Shown piece after piece: positions 41,930-50,990 of a stretch of 64,000 nucleotides of DNA. The notes beneath the pieces were generated by a model, which was not told where the DNA came from, did no database searches, and saw only the letters and a program-made list of their open reading frames with translations. Position numbers and translations under genes: made by a program. Source of the stretch: Rathayibacter sp. VKM Ac-2879 (GTDB lineage Bacteria > Actinomycetota > Actinomycetes > Actinomycetales > Microbacteriaceae); NCBI RefSeq assembly GCF_015351245.1, contig NZ_JADKSO010000005.1, positions 124,001 through 188,000 on the forward strand, written 5' to 3'. Positions within the stretch are counted from its first letter, which is position 1. Each line of letters starts with the position of its first letter.

Positions 41930-43039
41930 GTGGCCCTCGGAGCGCTGCCCGACTACCCGTGGGACCTCATGGTCCCTTTTTCGCGGCTGGCCGCCGAGCA
42001 TCCCGACGGCCTGGTCGACCTCTCGATCGGTTCGCCCGTCGACCCCACTCCCGCGCCGATCCGCGAGGCTCTCGCCCGCGCGACCGACGCCCACGCCTAC
42101 CCCACCACCGTCGGCACTCCGGCGCTACGGGAGGCGATCGCCGGCTGGTTCGCCCGTCGGCGGGCCGTCCACGGGCTCGGCCTCGACGAGATCCTGCCGA
42201 CGATCGGCTCCAAGGAGCTCGTGGCCTGGCTGCCGTTCCTCCTCGGCCTCGGCGAAGGCGACGTAGTCGTCCACCCCACAGCGGCGTATCCCACCTATGC
42301 GATGGGCGCCGCGATCGCAGGCGCCCGGGTGCTCGCCTCCGATGACCCCGACGAGTGGCCAGAGTCGACGCGACTCGTCTGGCTCAACTCGCCGGGCAAC
42401 CCTGACGGGGCCGTGCTCGATGTGCCCGCTCTGCGACGTGCGGTGGCACGAGCTCGTGAGCTGGGTGCCGTGATCGCGGGCGACGAGTGCTACGCCGAGC
42501 TCGGCTGGGACGGCCGCTGGGCGGAAGAGGCGATCCCGAGCATCCTCGACCCGCGGGTCGTCGGCCCCGATCGGCGGGGTGTGCTCGGTGTCTACTCGCT
42601 GAGCAAGCAGTCCAATCTCGCCGGGTATCGCGCCGCCTTCGTGGCAGGAGACCCGGCCCTCATTGCGCGGCTCGTCACGGTACGCAAGCACGCCGGAATG
42701 ATCCTCCCGGCGCCGCTACAGGAGGCGATGGTGGTCGCGCTCGGCGACGACCTCCACGTGGTCGAGCAGAAGGAGCGCTACCGTGCGCGTCGTGACCGCC
42801 TCCGCCCGGCGCTCGAGGCCGCGGGCTTCCGGATCGACAGGAGCGAGGCCGGCCTCTACCTCTGGGCGACCGAGGGTCGGGCGGCGTGGGAGTCGATCGA
42901 GCGCCTTGCTCAGCACGGGATCCTCGCCGGCCCGGGGGTCTTCTACGGCGAGCATTTCCCGGAGCACGTCCGTCTCTCGCTGACCGCGACGGATGAGCGG
43001 ATCGAGGCCGCCGCGCGCCGGCTCGAGGGTTGGGCCTGA
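41930..43039 (+). CDS. dapC: Succinyldiaminopimelate transaminase
   Basis: A 369-residue PLP aminotransferase, fold type I, of the actinobacterial DapC branch. It starts GALPDYPWD and has SIGSPVDPTP, the tyrosine loop GDECYAELGWDG, and the PLP lysine in VYSLSKQSNLAGYRAAF. In the succinylase pathway it makes N-succinyl-diaminopimelate. Location next to fdxA, with dapD and dapE further on, matches other actinobacteria. GTG 41930. Confidence 0.92.
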   Translation: MALGALPDYPWDLMVPFSRLAAEHPDGLVDLSIGSPVDPTPAPIREALARATDAHAYPTTVGTPALREAIAGWFARRRAVHGLGLDEILPTIGSKELVAWLPFLLGLGEGDVVVHPTAAYPTYAMGAAIAGARVLASDDPDEWPESTRLVWLNSPGNPDGAVLDVPALRRAVARARELGAVIAGDECYAELGWDGRWAEEAIPSILDPRVVGPDRRGVLGVYSLSKQSNLAGYRAAFVAGDPALIARLVTVRKHAGMILPAPLQEAMVVALGDDLHVVEQKERYRARRDRLRPALEAAGFRIDRSEAGLYLWATEGRAAWESIERLAQHGILAGPGVFYGEHFPEHVRLSLTATDERIEAAARRLEGWA

Positions 43040-43256
43040 TCGAACCGGTCGGCACGGAGGGCTGCATCTGGAGGGAAGCGACAACGCTCGGCGCCCAGAG
43101 CTGGTCGGTGACGTACTGCCTCCGCTTTGCCCATAGGCTGTAGGAGGTTCGGTCGACGTCGCCACACACGGCCCCGGCCCAGCCACCATCCAGACCCGGC
43201 GCCGCCCGCTCCGTGCGAGCGCTTCCGGGTGCGACCGCGACGACCTGGGAGGCGTT

Positions 43257-44624
43257 GTGACCGAATCCGGCACACAGAGCGAGGGAACCGCGACGGTGGA
43301 GACACCCGAGGCGGTCGCGGCCCCGATCGACGCCGAGCCGTCGCTGCCCGAGAAGGTCACCCTCACCTTCGGCGACCGCACCGCGGAGTTCCCCGTGCTG
43401 CGCAGCGTCGACGGCTCCTCGAGCATCGACTTCTCGACGCTGTCGAAGCAGACCGGCTTCATGTCGCTCGACTATGGCTTTGTGAATACCGCCGCGACGA
43501 AGTCGCAGATCACCTACATCGACGGGGACAAGGGCGTCCTGCGCTACCGCGGCTACCCGATCGAGGAGGTCGCGACGAACTCGACCTACCTCGAGGCGGC
43601 CTGGCTCCTGATCTACGGCGAGTTGCCTACGGCGGACGAGCTCGCCGAGTTCGACGACCGCATCCGGCACCACACCCTGCTGCACGAAGACCTCAAGCGC
43701 TTCTTCGACGCCCTCCCGCACAGCGCGCACCCGATGTCGGTTCTCTCGGCGGGGGTCTCGGCGCTGTCCACCTACTACGAGGACAGCTCGAACCCGAAGG
43801 ACCAGGAGGCGGTCGAGCTGACCACCATCCGCCTCCTCGCGAAGTTGCCCGTGATGGCCGCATACGCACACAAGAAGAGCATCGGCCAGGCGTTCCTCTA
43901 CCCGGACAACTCGCTGAGCTTCGTCGACAACTTCCTCCGGCTCAACTTCGGCACGATGGCCGAGCCGTACGAGATCGACCCCGTCCTCTCGAAGGCGCTC
44001 GATCGCCTCCTGATCCTGCACGAGGACCACGAGCAGAACGCCTCCACCTCGACCGTTCGTCTCGTCGGCTCCACCGAGGCCAACCTCTACGCCTCCGTCT
44101 CGGCGGGCATCAATGCCCTCTTCGGCCCGCTGCACGGTGGCGCCAACGAGGCGGTGCTGACGATGCTCGGGCGCATTCGGGAGTCGGGCGAGAGCGTGTC
44201 GACCTTCGTCGAGCGGGTGAAGAACAAAGAGGAGGGCGTGCGCCTGATGGGCTTCGGTCATCGGGTGTACAAGAACTACGACCCGCGCGCGAAGCTCGTC
44301 AAGGAGAGCGCGTCCGAGGTGCTCCAGGCGCTCGGCGTCAAGGATCCGCTGCTCGACATCGCGATGGAGCTCGAGGCGCTCGCGCTCGAGGACGACTACT
44401 TCAAGGAGCGTCGCCTTTACCCCAACGTCGACTTCTACACGGGAGTCATCTACAAGGCGATGGGCTTCCCGAGCCGGATGTTCACGGTGCTGTTCGCCAT
44501 CGGTCGCCTCCCGGGCTGGATCGCCCACTGGCGCGAGATGAACACGGACAAGCAGACCAAGATCGGCCGCCCGCAACAGCTCTACATCGGTTCGCCCGAG
44601 CGCCACTGGCCCGCCGGCCGCTGA
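43257..44624 (+). CDS. gltA: Citrate synthase
   Basis: A 455-residue TCA-cycle enzyme from GTG 43257 with GGGAGG 5 nt upstream. The catalytic histidines are in LFGPLHGGANEAV and GFGHRVYKNYDPRAK. The C-terminal RLPGWIAHWREM is typical of the hexameric type. The N-terminal 35 residues are variable and acidic. A 217-bp gap precedes it, with a plausible promoter around TAGGCT near 43135 but no strong element. Confidence 0.95.
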   Translation: MTESGTQSEGTATVETPEAVAAPIDAEPSLPEKVTLTFGDRTAEFPVLRSVDGSSSIDFSTLSKQTGFMSLDYGFVNTAATKSQITYIDGDKGVLRYRGYPIEEVATNSTYLEAAWLLIYGELPTADELAEFDDRIRHHTLLHEDLKRFFDALPHSAHPMSVLSAGVSALSTYYEDSSNPKDQEAVELTTIRLLAKLPVMAAYAHKKSIGQAFLYPDNSLSFVDNFLRLNFGTMAEPYEIDPVLSKALDRLLILHEDHEQNASTSTVRLVGSTEANLYASVSAGINALFGPLHGGANEAVLTMLGRIRESGESVSTFVERVKNKEEGVRLMGFGHRVYKNYDPRAKLVKESASEVLQALGVKDPLLDIAMELEALALEDDYFKERRLYPNVDFYTGVIYKAMGFPSRMFTVLFAIGRLPGWIAHWREMNTDKQTKIGRPQQLYIGSPERHWPAGR

Positions 44625-44634
44625 CACCGTTCAC

Positions 44635-44677
44635 CGCCGGTCGGACGGCCGTCGTGCGGTGCCGCTCGACCGGCGGA
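44635..44677. terminator. Bidirectional terminator between gltA and dapD
   Basis: CCGCCGGTCG (44635-44644) is perfectly complementary to 44668-44677. It lies directly between the two convergent stop codons. Confidence 0.65.
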
Positions 44678-44681
44678 GCGC

Positions 44682-45662
44682 TCAGGCGTGCAGAGCGGCG
44701 TTGAGCTCGATCCCGGCGCCGGCGCGGGCGAGCACCTCCACCGCTCCCGTCAACGAATTGCGGCGGAAGAGCAGGCGGGGCACTCCTGAGAGCTCGACGG
44801 CCTTGACGGTGTGCGGTCTCCCGTCGGGGAGCGGCGCGGCCCCGACGACGACGACCTTGGTGCCTGCGGTCACATAGAGGCCCGCTTCGACGACCGAGTC
44901 GTCTCCGATCGAGATCCCGATTCCGGAGTTGGCGCCCAGGAGCGCCCGGGCGCCGATCGACACCCGCTGGACGCCGCCACCCGAGAGCGTGCCCATGATC
45001 GAGGCTCCGCCGCCGATGTCGGAGCCGTCGCCGACGACGACGCCCTGCGAGACACGCCCCTCTACCATCGAGCTGCCGAGGGTGCCCGCGTTGAAGTTGA
45101 CGAAGCCCTCGTGCATGACGGTGGTGCCCGGTGCGAGATGCGCGCCGAGGCGCACGCGGGAGGTGTCGGCGATGCGCACCTTCTCGGGGGTGACGTAGTC
45201 GGTGAGGCGCGGGAACTTGTCGATCCCGGTCGCCTGGATCCCGTGCCGGCGCAGTGAAGGACGCAGCCGGGTGAACGATTCTGGCGAGACGGGGCCGGCG
45301 TTCGTCCACACGACGTTCGGAAGGTGCGCGAAGATCCCGTCGAGGTTCACCGTGTTGGGCGCGGCCAGCAGGTGCGAGAGCAGGTGCAGGCGCAGGTAGG
45401 CGTCCGACGTCGAGGCGGGAGGCGCCTGCGTGTCGATCTGCAGCGTCACGACGTCGATGCGCACCTCGCGGCGCGGGTCTTCGCTCGCGAGCTCCTCGAA
45501 CTCGGCGGGCACGATCCACGGATCGCGGCCGGCGGGGATCGCACCGAGCCGCGGCTCCGGGAACCAGGTGTCGAGGACCGTCCCGTCGGAGGCGATCGTG
45601 GCGAGGCCGTATCCCCAGGCGGAGGCGGGCGCGGCGGAGTCTGCGGGGTGCTCGGGGGTCAT
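44682..45662 (-). CDS. dapD: Tetrahydrodipicolinate N-succinyltransferase
   Basis: A 326-residue protein from ATG 45662, chosen because TACCCT lies 7 nt upstream; a longer frame to 45683 would cross that promoter. The C-terminal half is a left-handed beta helix of hexapeptide repeats ([21 protein letters not shown] and onwards). The family signature is [20 protein letters not shown]. It belongs to the actinobacterial DapD branch. It diverges from dapE. Confidence 0.92.
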   Translation of the reverse strand: MTPEHPADSAAPASAWGYGLATIASDGTVLDTWFPEPRLGAIPAGRDPWIVPAEFEELASEDPRREVRIDVVTLQIDTQAPPASTSDAYLRLHLLSHLLAAPNTVNLDGIFAHLPNVVWTNAGPVSPESFTRLRPSLRRHGIQATGIDKFPRLTDYVTPEKVRIADTSRVRLGAHLAPGTTVMHEGFVNFNAGTLGSSMVEGRVSQGVVVGDGSDIGGGASIMGTLSGGGVQRVSIGARALLGANSGIGISIGDDSVVEAGLYVTAGTKVVVVGAAPLPDGRPHTVKAVELSGVPRLLFRRNSLTGAVEVLARAGAGIELNAALHA

Positions 45663-45706
45663 GCCGATCAGGGTAGCGCGCACGAACGGCCCAGTACCCT
45701 GGTCGC
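45663..45706. promoter_or_regulatory. 44-bp divergent dapD/dapE promoter with mirrored -10 boxes
   Basis: TACCCT on the plus strand (45695-45700) is 6 nt before dapE. The same hexamer on the minus strand (plus-strand 45670-45675) is 7 nt before dapD. Each -10 box falls where the other promoter's -35 region should be. Both transcripts would start on the initiation codon. Confidence 0.6.
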
Positions 45707-46804
45707 ATGCTCGCTCCGACCGACGTCACCGCTCTCGATCTCCGCTCCGATCCGGTGGCCCTGACCCGGGTCCTCTGCGACATTCCTTCGGTCTCGGGCG
45801 ACGAGCGCGCTCTCGCCGACGCCGTCGAGTTCGCCCTCTCGTCATACCCGCACCTCGAGGTCCTCCGCGACGGCGACACGGTCGTCGCGCGCACGAACCT
45901 GGGCCGAGCGAAGCGTGTCGTGATCGCGGGGCACCTGGACACGGTCCCGATCAACGACAACCTGCCGGTGCGCAGCACCGTCGTGGAGGGCGTCGAGTAC
46001 CTCGTCGGTCGCGGAACGGTCGACATGAAGGCGGGCGTCGCGGTCCAGCTGGTCCTCGCGGCCGAGCTCTCCACGCCGGCCGTCGACATCACCTGGATGT
46101 GGTACGACAACGAAGAGGTGGCCTCCGAGCTCAACGGCCTCGCCCGCCTCGCCCGTCACCGTCCGGAGCTGTTCTCCGCCGACTTCGCCGTGCTGGGCGA
46201 GCCCACGGGCGGCGCGGTCGAGGGAGGATGCAACGGCACCCTGCGCGTCGACGTCATCACCCACGGGGTGCGCGCCCACTCCGCGCGGAGCTGGGTGGGC
46301 GAGAACGCGATCCATGCCGCCGCGCCGATCCTCCAGCGTCTCGCCGCCTACGAGCCACGCGAGGTCGAGGTGGAGGGCCTGGTCTACCGCGAGGGCGTCA
46401 ACGCGGTCCGCATCTCGGGGGGAGTCGCAGGCAACGTGATCCCCGATCTCTGCACGGTGCACGTCAACTACCGGTTCGCTCCGAGCCGCAGCGGCGAGGA
46501 GGCTGTCGGGCACCTCCGCGAGCTCTTCGCCGGCTTCGAGGTCGAGGTCGTCGATCTCGCGGAGGGCGCGCGACCCGGTCTCGATGCGCCGCTCGCCCTC
46601 GACTTCCTCGACGCGCTCGGGGTGGAGGCGAAGCCTAAGTACGGCTGGACCGATGTCGCGCGCTTCTCGGCACTGGGCGTTCCCGCGGTCAACTATGGGC
46701 CGGGCGATCCCCTCCGCGCCCATGCCGACGACGAGCGCGTCGCCATCGACGAGATCACCGCATGTGCCGAGCGCCTGCGCCGGTGGCTGAACGGGTCCTC
46801 GTGA
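45707..46804 (+). CDS. dapE: Succinyl-diaminopimelate desuccinylase
   Basis: A 365-residue M20-family zinc hydrolase releasing LL-diaminopimelate. Metal and catalytic residues lie in [25 protein letters not shown] and [10 protein letters not shown]. The lid domain starts [15 protein letters not shown] 45707, leaderless. Its stop is overlapped by the GTG of the first membrane glycosyltransferase gene. Confidence 0.94.
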   Translation: MLAPTDVTALDLRSDPVALTRVLCDIPSVSGDERALADAVEFALSSYPHLEVLRDGDTVVARTNLGRAKRVVIAGHLDTVPINDNLPVRSTVVEGVEYLVGRGTVDMKAGVAVQLVLAAELSTPAVDITWMWYDNEEVASELNGLARLARHRPELFSADFAVLGEPTGGAVEGGCNGTLRVDVITHGVRAHSARSWVGENAIHAAAPILQRLAAYEPREVEVEGLVYREGVNAVRISGGVAGNVIPDLCTVHVNYRFAPSRSGEEAVGHLRELFAGFEVEVVDLAEGARPGLDAPLALDFLDALGVEAKPKYGWTDVARFSALGVPAVNYGPGDPLRAHADDERVAIDEITACAERLRRWLNGSS

Positions 46805-48024
46805 CGACTCCGACGGTGCGGCTCTCCTCGCCGATGCGCGTGTGGCTGCGGCTGATCCCATGGTGGGCCCGGGTCCTCGTGATCTTCGTGCTGACCCGCG
46901 TGGTGACGACGATCATCCTGCTGCGGTTCGCCGCAGAGCAGGAGGCGAACTTCTGGACCGGGCCCGCGCCCTCGTACGTCGACTTCGCGACCATCTGGGA
47001 CGGCCGCTGGTACCAGATCATTGCGATGGGAGGCTATCCGTCGGAGCTTCCGCTCACCGCGACGGGCAACGTCGGCGAGAACGCGTGGGCGTTCATGCCG
47101 CTCTATCCCGGGGTGGTGCGCCTCGTCATGATCGTGACCGGGCTGGGCTGGGCGACCGCCGCCGTCGCCATCTCTGTGCTCTGCGCCGCCGCCGCCTGCC
47201 TTGTGCTCTACCGGCTGTTCCGGCACTCGCTCACGGAGTCGCAGTCGCTCGTCGCGATCCTGTTCTTCTGCGTCGCGCCCACGTCGCCGTTGCTGCAGCT
47301 CGCCTACGCCGAGTCGATGGCGATGCTGCTCACGGCGATCGTGCTCCTGCTGCTCGTGCGACGCCGATGGCTCGCGGTGGCGCCGGTGGTTCTGCTGCTC
47401 GGGTTGACCCGCCCGAGCGGGCTCGCCTTCGCGGCCGCGATGGGGCTCTACGTCGTCTACCGCTTCCTCCGCCGCTCGCGCGAGCCGTTCCCTCGTGCCG
47501 ACTGGCTCCCCGTCGTCGCACTGACCGCGTGGGGCCTCGTCGTCGGTCTGCTCTGGCCCGCGATCGCGTGGGCGGCGACCGGATCGGCCACGGCCTACAC
47601 CGACACCGAGCTGGCGTGGCGGTCCGCCTACATCGGCTACCAGGAGCTGCTGCCCTTCACCTCGTGGTTCCAGGGCGGAGCCTGGTGGGGCACGTGGTGG
47701 TTCGGCACCCCTTCGCTGGGGATCACGATCGTGATCGCGCTCGTGCTGGCCTTCCTCGGCATCCTCGCGGCGCCCTGGACGCGTCGCCTCGACCTCTTCA
47801 GTCGTGCGTGGGTCGCCGGCTACGCCGTCTACCTCTTCGCTTTCTTCTTCCCGCAGTCGAGCACGTTCCGCCTCCTCAGCCCGATGTTCCCGCTGGCCGG
47901 AGCGCTCGCCGTCCCGCGCTCGCTGCTGTTCCGGATCGTGATGGTCGCGCTCGGGATCGCCGGCCAGGTCGTGTGGATCTCGATCTGCTGGGCCGTGGTC
48001 GGCTCCGACTGGACACCCCCGTGA
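46801..48024 (+). CDS. PIG-V-like membrane mannosyltransferase, copy 1
   Basis: A 407-residue protein from GTG 46801 (GTGA overlap with dapE) with about 10 hydrophobic segments. The first loop carries FATIWDGRWYQIIAMGGYP, the acidic motif of GT-C/PIG-V-type polyprenol-phosphate-mannose transferases. APTSPLLQLAYAESM and LTRPSGLAF follow in the family order. It would glycosylate a lipid or protein at the outer face of the membrane. A paralogue follows directly. Substrate unknown. Confidence 0.78.
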   Translation: MTTPTVRLSSPMRVWLRLIPWWARVLVIFVLTRVVTTIILLRFAAEQEANFWTGPAPSYVDFATIWDGRWYQIIAMGGYPSELPLTATGNVGENAWAFMPLYPGVVRLVMIVTGLGWATAAVAISVLCAAAACLVLYRLFRHSLTESQSLVAILFFCVAPTSPLLQLAYAESMAMLLTAIVLLLLVRRRWLAVAPVVLLLGLTRPSGLAFAAAMGLYVVYRFLRRSREPFPRADWLPVVALTAWGLVVGLLWPAIAWAATGSATAYTDTELAWRSAYIGYQELLPFTSWFQGGAWWGTWWFGTPSLGITIVIALVLAFLGILAAPWTRRLDLFSRAWVAGYAVYLFAFFFPQSSTFRLLSPMFPLAGALAVPRSLLFRIVMVALGIAGQVVWISICWAVVGSDWTPP

Positions 48025-48098
48025 TCGGGCCAGAGATGCCGCGCGAATCCCGCGCGGCGGGTCAGATGTGCCTCCGCCTCGCCGCTATGCTCATCGGA

Positions 48099-48224
48099 AT
48101 GTCTCTCCTCGCTGTAGCCGGTGAGCCGCGACGTCTTCCGTCGCACCTCGCGTGGCCTTCCCGACCACACAGATCGACGATCGATTCCGGATCTCCCGCG
48201 CTCCATGCCGGATCCGCGTCATGA
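48099..48224 (+). CDS. 41-codon upstream ORF coupled to second PIG-V-like gene
   Basis: ATG 48099 lies exactly 7 nt after TATGCT (48086-48091), the leaderless spacing of this genome. The ORF (MSLLAVAGEPRRLPS...) ends with TGA overlapping the ATG at 48221 of the next gene. There is no similarity to known leaders. It is either a regulatory uORF or an accident of an upstream promoter. Confidence 0.4.
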   Translation: MSLLAVAGEPRRLPSHLAWPSRPHRSTIDSGSPALHAGSAS

Positions 48225-49468
48225 CCGCCGAGATGACGATGCCCGCGACCGCGGAGGCCTCCGCGCCCTCGCGATCGAGCTGGCGCCGACTCTTCCCCTG
48301 GTGGCTCCAAGTCCTCGCCGTGTTCGTGGTAACGCGAGTCGTGACGACGGCGATCATGCTGCGCCTGGCCGTGGTCCACCAGGGAGTGCCGTGGACCGGT
48401 CTGCGGGACACCTACGTCCACTTCGCGACGACCTGGGACGGTGGCTGGTACCAGACGATCGGCATGACCGGCTACCCGTCGGTGCTGCCGCTCTCACCCA
48501 CCGGGCTCGTCGAGCAGAACCCGTGGGCGTTCATGCCTGTGTATCCCTTCACGGTCCGCGCGCTGATGACCGTGACGGGCCTCGACTGGGCGAACGCCGC
48601 CGTGCTCGTCGCTCTGCTGTGCAGTGCCGCAGCCTGCCTCGTGCTCTATCGCCTTTTCCGGGTGTCGCTGAGCGAAGGTCAGTCGCTCATGGCGGTCGTG
48701 TTCTTCTGCGTCGCACCCACGTCGCCCATCCTGCAGATCGGCTACGCCGAATCCGCGGCAATCCTCCTCACCGCGACGATGCTCCTCCTCCTCGTGCGGA
48801 AGCGTTGGGGCTGGGTCTTCCCCATCATCCTGGTGCTCGGTCTCCTCCGCCCCAGCGGCCTCGCGATCGCCGCCATGATGGGGTTGTACTTCCTCTTCCG
48901 GATCTGGCAGAGGGTTCGCTCCGGCGTCGCCTTCCCGCGGTCAGAGGTGATCCTCACGATCGCCCTCGGGGCGTGGGGCCTGTTCGTCGGATTCGCCTGG
49001 CTCCTCATCGCGTGGGCGGTCACGGGCTCGTTCTCGGCCTACACCGACACCGAGCTCGCGTGGAGGTCCGTGTTCATCGGCGAGCACGAGCTCGTCCCGT
49101 TCACCTCGTGGTTCGCGGGCGGGGGGTGGTGGGGCCAGCTGTGGTTCTCCTCGCCGATGGTCGGCATGGGCATCGTCGTGGTGATCGTCCTCGGGTTCCT
49201 TGCGCTGTTCTTCTCGGCGTCGGCCCGTCGGCTCGATGTCTTCAGCCGCACGTGGATCGGCGGCTACGCCATCTACCTCTTCGCCTTCTTCTACCCGCAG
49301 TCCAGCACCTTCCGCATTCTGATGCCCATGTTCCCGCTCTTCGGCGCGCTCGCGGTACCCCGGTCGCCGCTGTTCCGCGTCTTCCTGGTGGCGGCGTCGT
49401 TGATGGGTCAGGTCGTCTGGCTGCTGCTGTGCTGGGTCTTCACTCCGGGCGACTGGTCGCCGCCGTGA
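48221..49468 (+). CDS. PIG-V-like membrane mannosyltransferase, copy 2
   Basis: About 415 residues from ATG 48221; the open frame extends back to 48152. It is closely similar to copy 1 over its whole length: WDGGWYQTIGMTGYP, CVAPTSPILQIGYAES, AYTDTELAWRS, PQSSTFR. Even the bases around the stop are shared (CCGTGATCGGGCC in both). This is a tandem duplication with divergence. The same catalytic Asp is kept, so both copies are probably active. Confidence 0.78.
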   Translation: MTAEMTMPATAEASAPSRSSWRRLFPWWLQVLAVFVVTRVVTTAIMLRLAVVHQGVPWTGLRDTYVHFATTWDGGWYQTIGMTGYPSVLPLSPTGLVEQNPWAFMPVYPFTVRALMTVTGLDWANAAVLVALLCSAAACLVLYRLFRVSLSEGQSLMAVVFFCVAPTSPILQIGYAESAAILLTATMLLLLVRKRWGWVFPIILVLGLLRPSGLAIAAMMGLYFLFRIWQRVRSGVAFPRSEVILTIALGAWGLFVGFAWLLIAWAVTGSFSAYTDTELAWRSVFIGEHELVPFTSWFAGGGWWGQLWFSSPMVGMGIVVVIVLGFLALFFSASARRLDVFSRTWIGGYAIYLFAFFYPQSSTFRILMPMFPLFGALAVPRSPLFRVFLVAASLMGQVVWLLLCWVFTPGDWSPP

Positions 49469-49498
49469 TCGGGCCGCACCCGAGTTGGGGGCGCGCGG

Positions 49499-49527
49499 TT
49501 ATCCGAGGCTCCGCGGATGCGCGATAA
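49499..49527 (+). promoter_or_regulatory. Sigma-A-like promoter of DUF3117 gene
   Basis: TTATCC (49499-49504) and GATAAT (49522-49527) are spaced by 17 bp. The start codon is 30 bp further on behind AAGGGG, so this gene, unlike many here, has a leader with a ribosome-binding site. Confidence 0.5.
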
Positions 49528-49557
49528 TAGAGGGATACGTCACGAAAGGGGAACTCT

Positions 49558-49731
49558 ATGGCGGCCATGAAGCCGAGGACCGGAGACGGACCGATGGAGG
49601 CTGTTAAGGAGGGGCGACTCATCGTCGTGCGTGTTCCGCTCGAAGGAGGCGGACGCCTCGTCGTCTCGGTCAACGATGCAGAGGCGAAAGAGCTGCACGA
49701 CGCGCTTGCGTCGGTGGTGGCTCCGGCCTGA
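49558..49731 (+). CDS. DUF3117 microprotein
   Basis: A 57-residue protein, MAAMKPRTGDGPMEAVKEG...VVAPA, matching the small actinobacterial DUF3117 family nearly end to end (KPRTGDGPxE, RVPLEGGGRLVV, DALASVV). The family is highly conserved and of unknown function. It is transcribed alone: a promoter upstream and a strong terminator 17 bp after the stop. Confidence 0.92.
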   Translation: MAAMKPRTGDGPMEAVKEGRLIVVRVPLEGGGRLVVSVNDAEAKELHDALASVVAPA

Positions 49732-49747
49732 CACCTACACGACCGAG

Positions 49748-49778
49748 AACGCCCGTCGCACCTGGTGCGGCGGGCGTT
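49748..49778 (+). terminator. Terminator after DUF3117 gene
   Basis: AACGCCCGTCGCAC and its complement (to 49778) form a 13-14-bp stem with one mismatch and a tiny loop, followed by CCCTCGTT. Confidence 0.75.
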
Positions 49779-49817
49779 CCCTCGTTGAGGTCGACGTCTC
49801 GGCGGGGGCGCGGCGGG

Positions 49818-50450
49818 CTACGCCCGGCGCTTGTTGGCCTGCAGCAGGCCGTCGCCGATGGGCGAGAGCACGCTGACGACGGCGGGGGAGGCGCAGACCT
49901 CGGCGACCAACAGACGGAACGTCGACGCGATCTCGTCGCGCTGGGCCGGATTCGAGACCCGGCCGCGCCAGAGCGCGTGCGGGACCAACACGGTGCCGCC
50001 GGGTCGCACCAGGCGGAGGGCGTGCTCGACGTTCTCGATGACCTGGAGCGGATCGCCGTCGACGAAGACGATGTCGTAGGAGTTCTCGTTCATCCTCGGC
50101 AACACCTCCAGCGCGCGACCCGGGATGAGCCGGAGCCTGTTGGGCGAGATGCCCGCCTCGTGGAACTGCGCACGTGCATGTTGCTGATGCACCGCCTCCG
50201 AGTCGATGGAGGTGAGCATCGCCTCGGGCGCACCGTCGAGCAGCCAGAGGCCGCTCACGCCGGTGCCCGTGCCGATCTCGATGATCGACGTGGCGCGCGC
50301 CGCCGCCGCGACCAGGGCGGACTGCGCTCCGATCGAGGGGGAGACGGCGTCGATGCCCAGCTCGACCGAGAGCCGGCGGGCGGAGGCGATGGCCTCCGAC
50401 TCGACGATCGCGTCCTCGGCGTACTTCCAGTTGGCATCCTTGTCGGACAC
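49818..50450 (-). CDS. Class I SAM-dependent O-methyltransferase
   Basis: A 210-residue protein with the SAM-binding motif IIEIGTGTGVSGLWLL (residues ~61-76), SIDSE, and the metal/substrate-side motif YDIVFVDGDP. It belongs to the catechol/caffeoyl-CoA O-methyltransferase-like family that is found beside tatB and mrp in many actinobacteria. GTG start at 50450 with GAGGAG about 7 nt upstream. Substrate unknown. Confidence 0.88.
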   Translation of the reverse strand: MSDKDANWKYAEDAIVESEAIASARRLSVELGIDAVSPSIGAQSALVAAAARATSIIEIGTGTGVSGLWLLDGAPEAMLTSIDSEAVHQQHARAQFHEAGISPNRLRLIPGRALEVLPRMNENSYDIVFVDGDPLQVIENVEHALRLVRPGGTVLVPHALWRGRVSNPAQRDEIASTFRLLVAEVCASPAVVSVLSPIGDGLLQANKRRA

Positions 50451-50559
50451 GGGCGAGCTCCTCTAGTCGATGCGGTGGGCGGATCGCGCTCCCCGCACGG
50501 TCAGGCTACGGTGGCGCGAGCGTGCGGCCGGGGAGGCGCGGCGGGTTAGGGTTGTCCTC

Positions 50560-50979
50560 GTGTTCGGTTTGACGTTCGACAAGCTCCTCATCATCGGAGT
50601 CATCGCCGTCTTCGTGCTGGGTCCCGACCGCCTTCCCCACTACGCCGCGCAGCTGGGACAGCTCGTGCGCAAGGTGCGCGGGTTCGCGACGCAGGCGCGC
50701 GAACGCGTCAAGGACGAGATGGGCGAGGAGTTCAACGAGGTCGATTGGCGCAAGCTCGATCCGCGCCAGTACGACCCGCGGCGCATCATCCGCGACGCCC
50801 TCCTCGAAGACGACACCTCGGCTCCTACCGTGAAGCCCCCGTCGGCGGTCGCCGCCCCCGTCGTCACGGGCGGCTCGACGTCGTCGCAGGACAGCTATTA
50901 CACGACCATGCAGCGCTCGGTGAGCGCGGGCATGCTCTCGAGCATCGCACCGCCCCCGATCGATTCAGAGGCCACCTGA
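50560..50979 (+). CDS. tatB: Sec-independent translocase protein TatB
   Basis: A 139-residue protein from GTG 50560; TAGGGT is 7 nt upstream. It starts FGLTFDKLLIIGVIAVFVLGPDRLPHYA: a single N-terminal membrane helix and the Gly-Pro hinge. An amphipathic helix follows (QLGQLVRKVRGFATQARERVKDEMG), then DWRKLDPRQYDPRRIIRDAL, typical of actinobacterial TatB. It would serve, among others, the Tat-exported EfeB in this window. Open sequence upstream to 50470 is not conserved. Confidence 0.9.
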   Translation: MFGLTFDKLLIIGVIAVFVLGPDRLPHYAAQLGQLVRKVRGFATQARERVKDEMGEEFNEVDWRKLDPRQYDPRRIIRDALLEDDTSAPTVKPPSAVAAPVVTGGSTSSQDSYYTTMQRSVSAGMLSSIAPPPIDSEAT

Positions 50980-50990
50980 GCCGATCGCGC

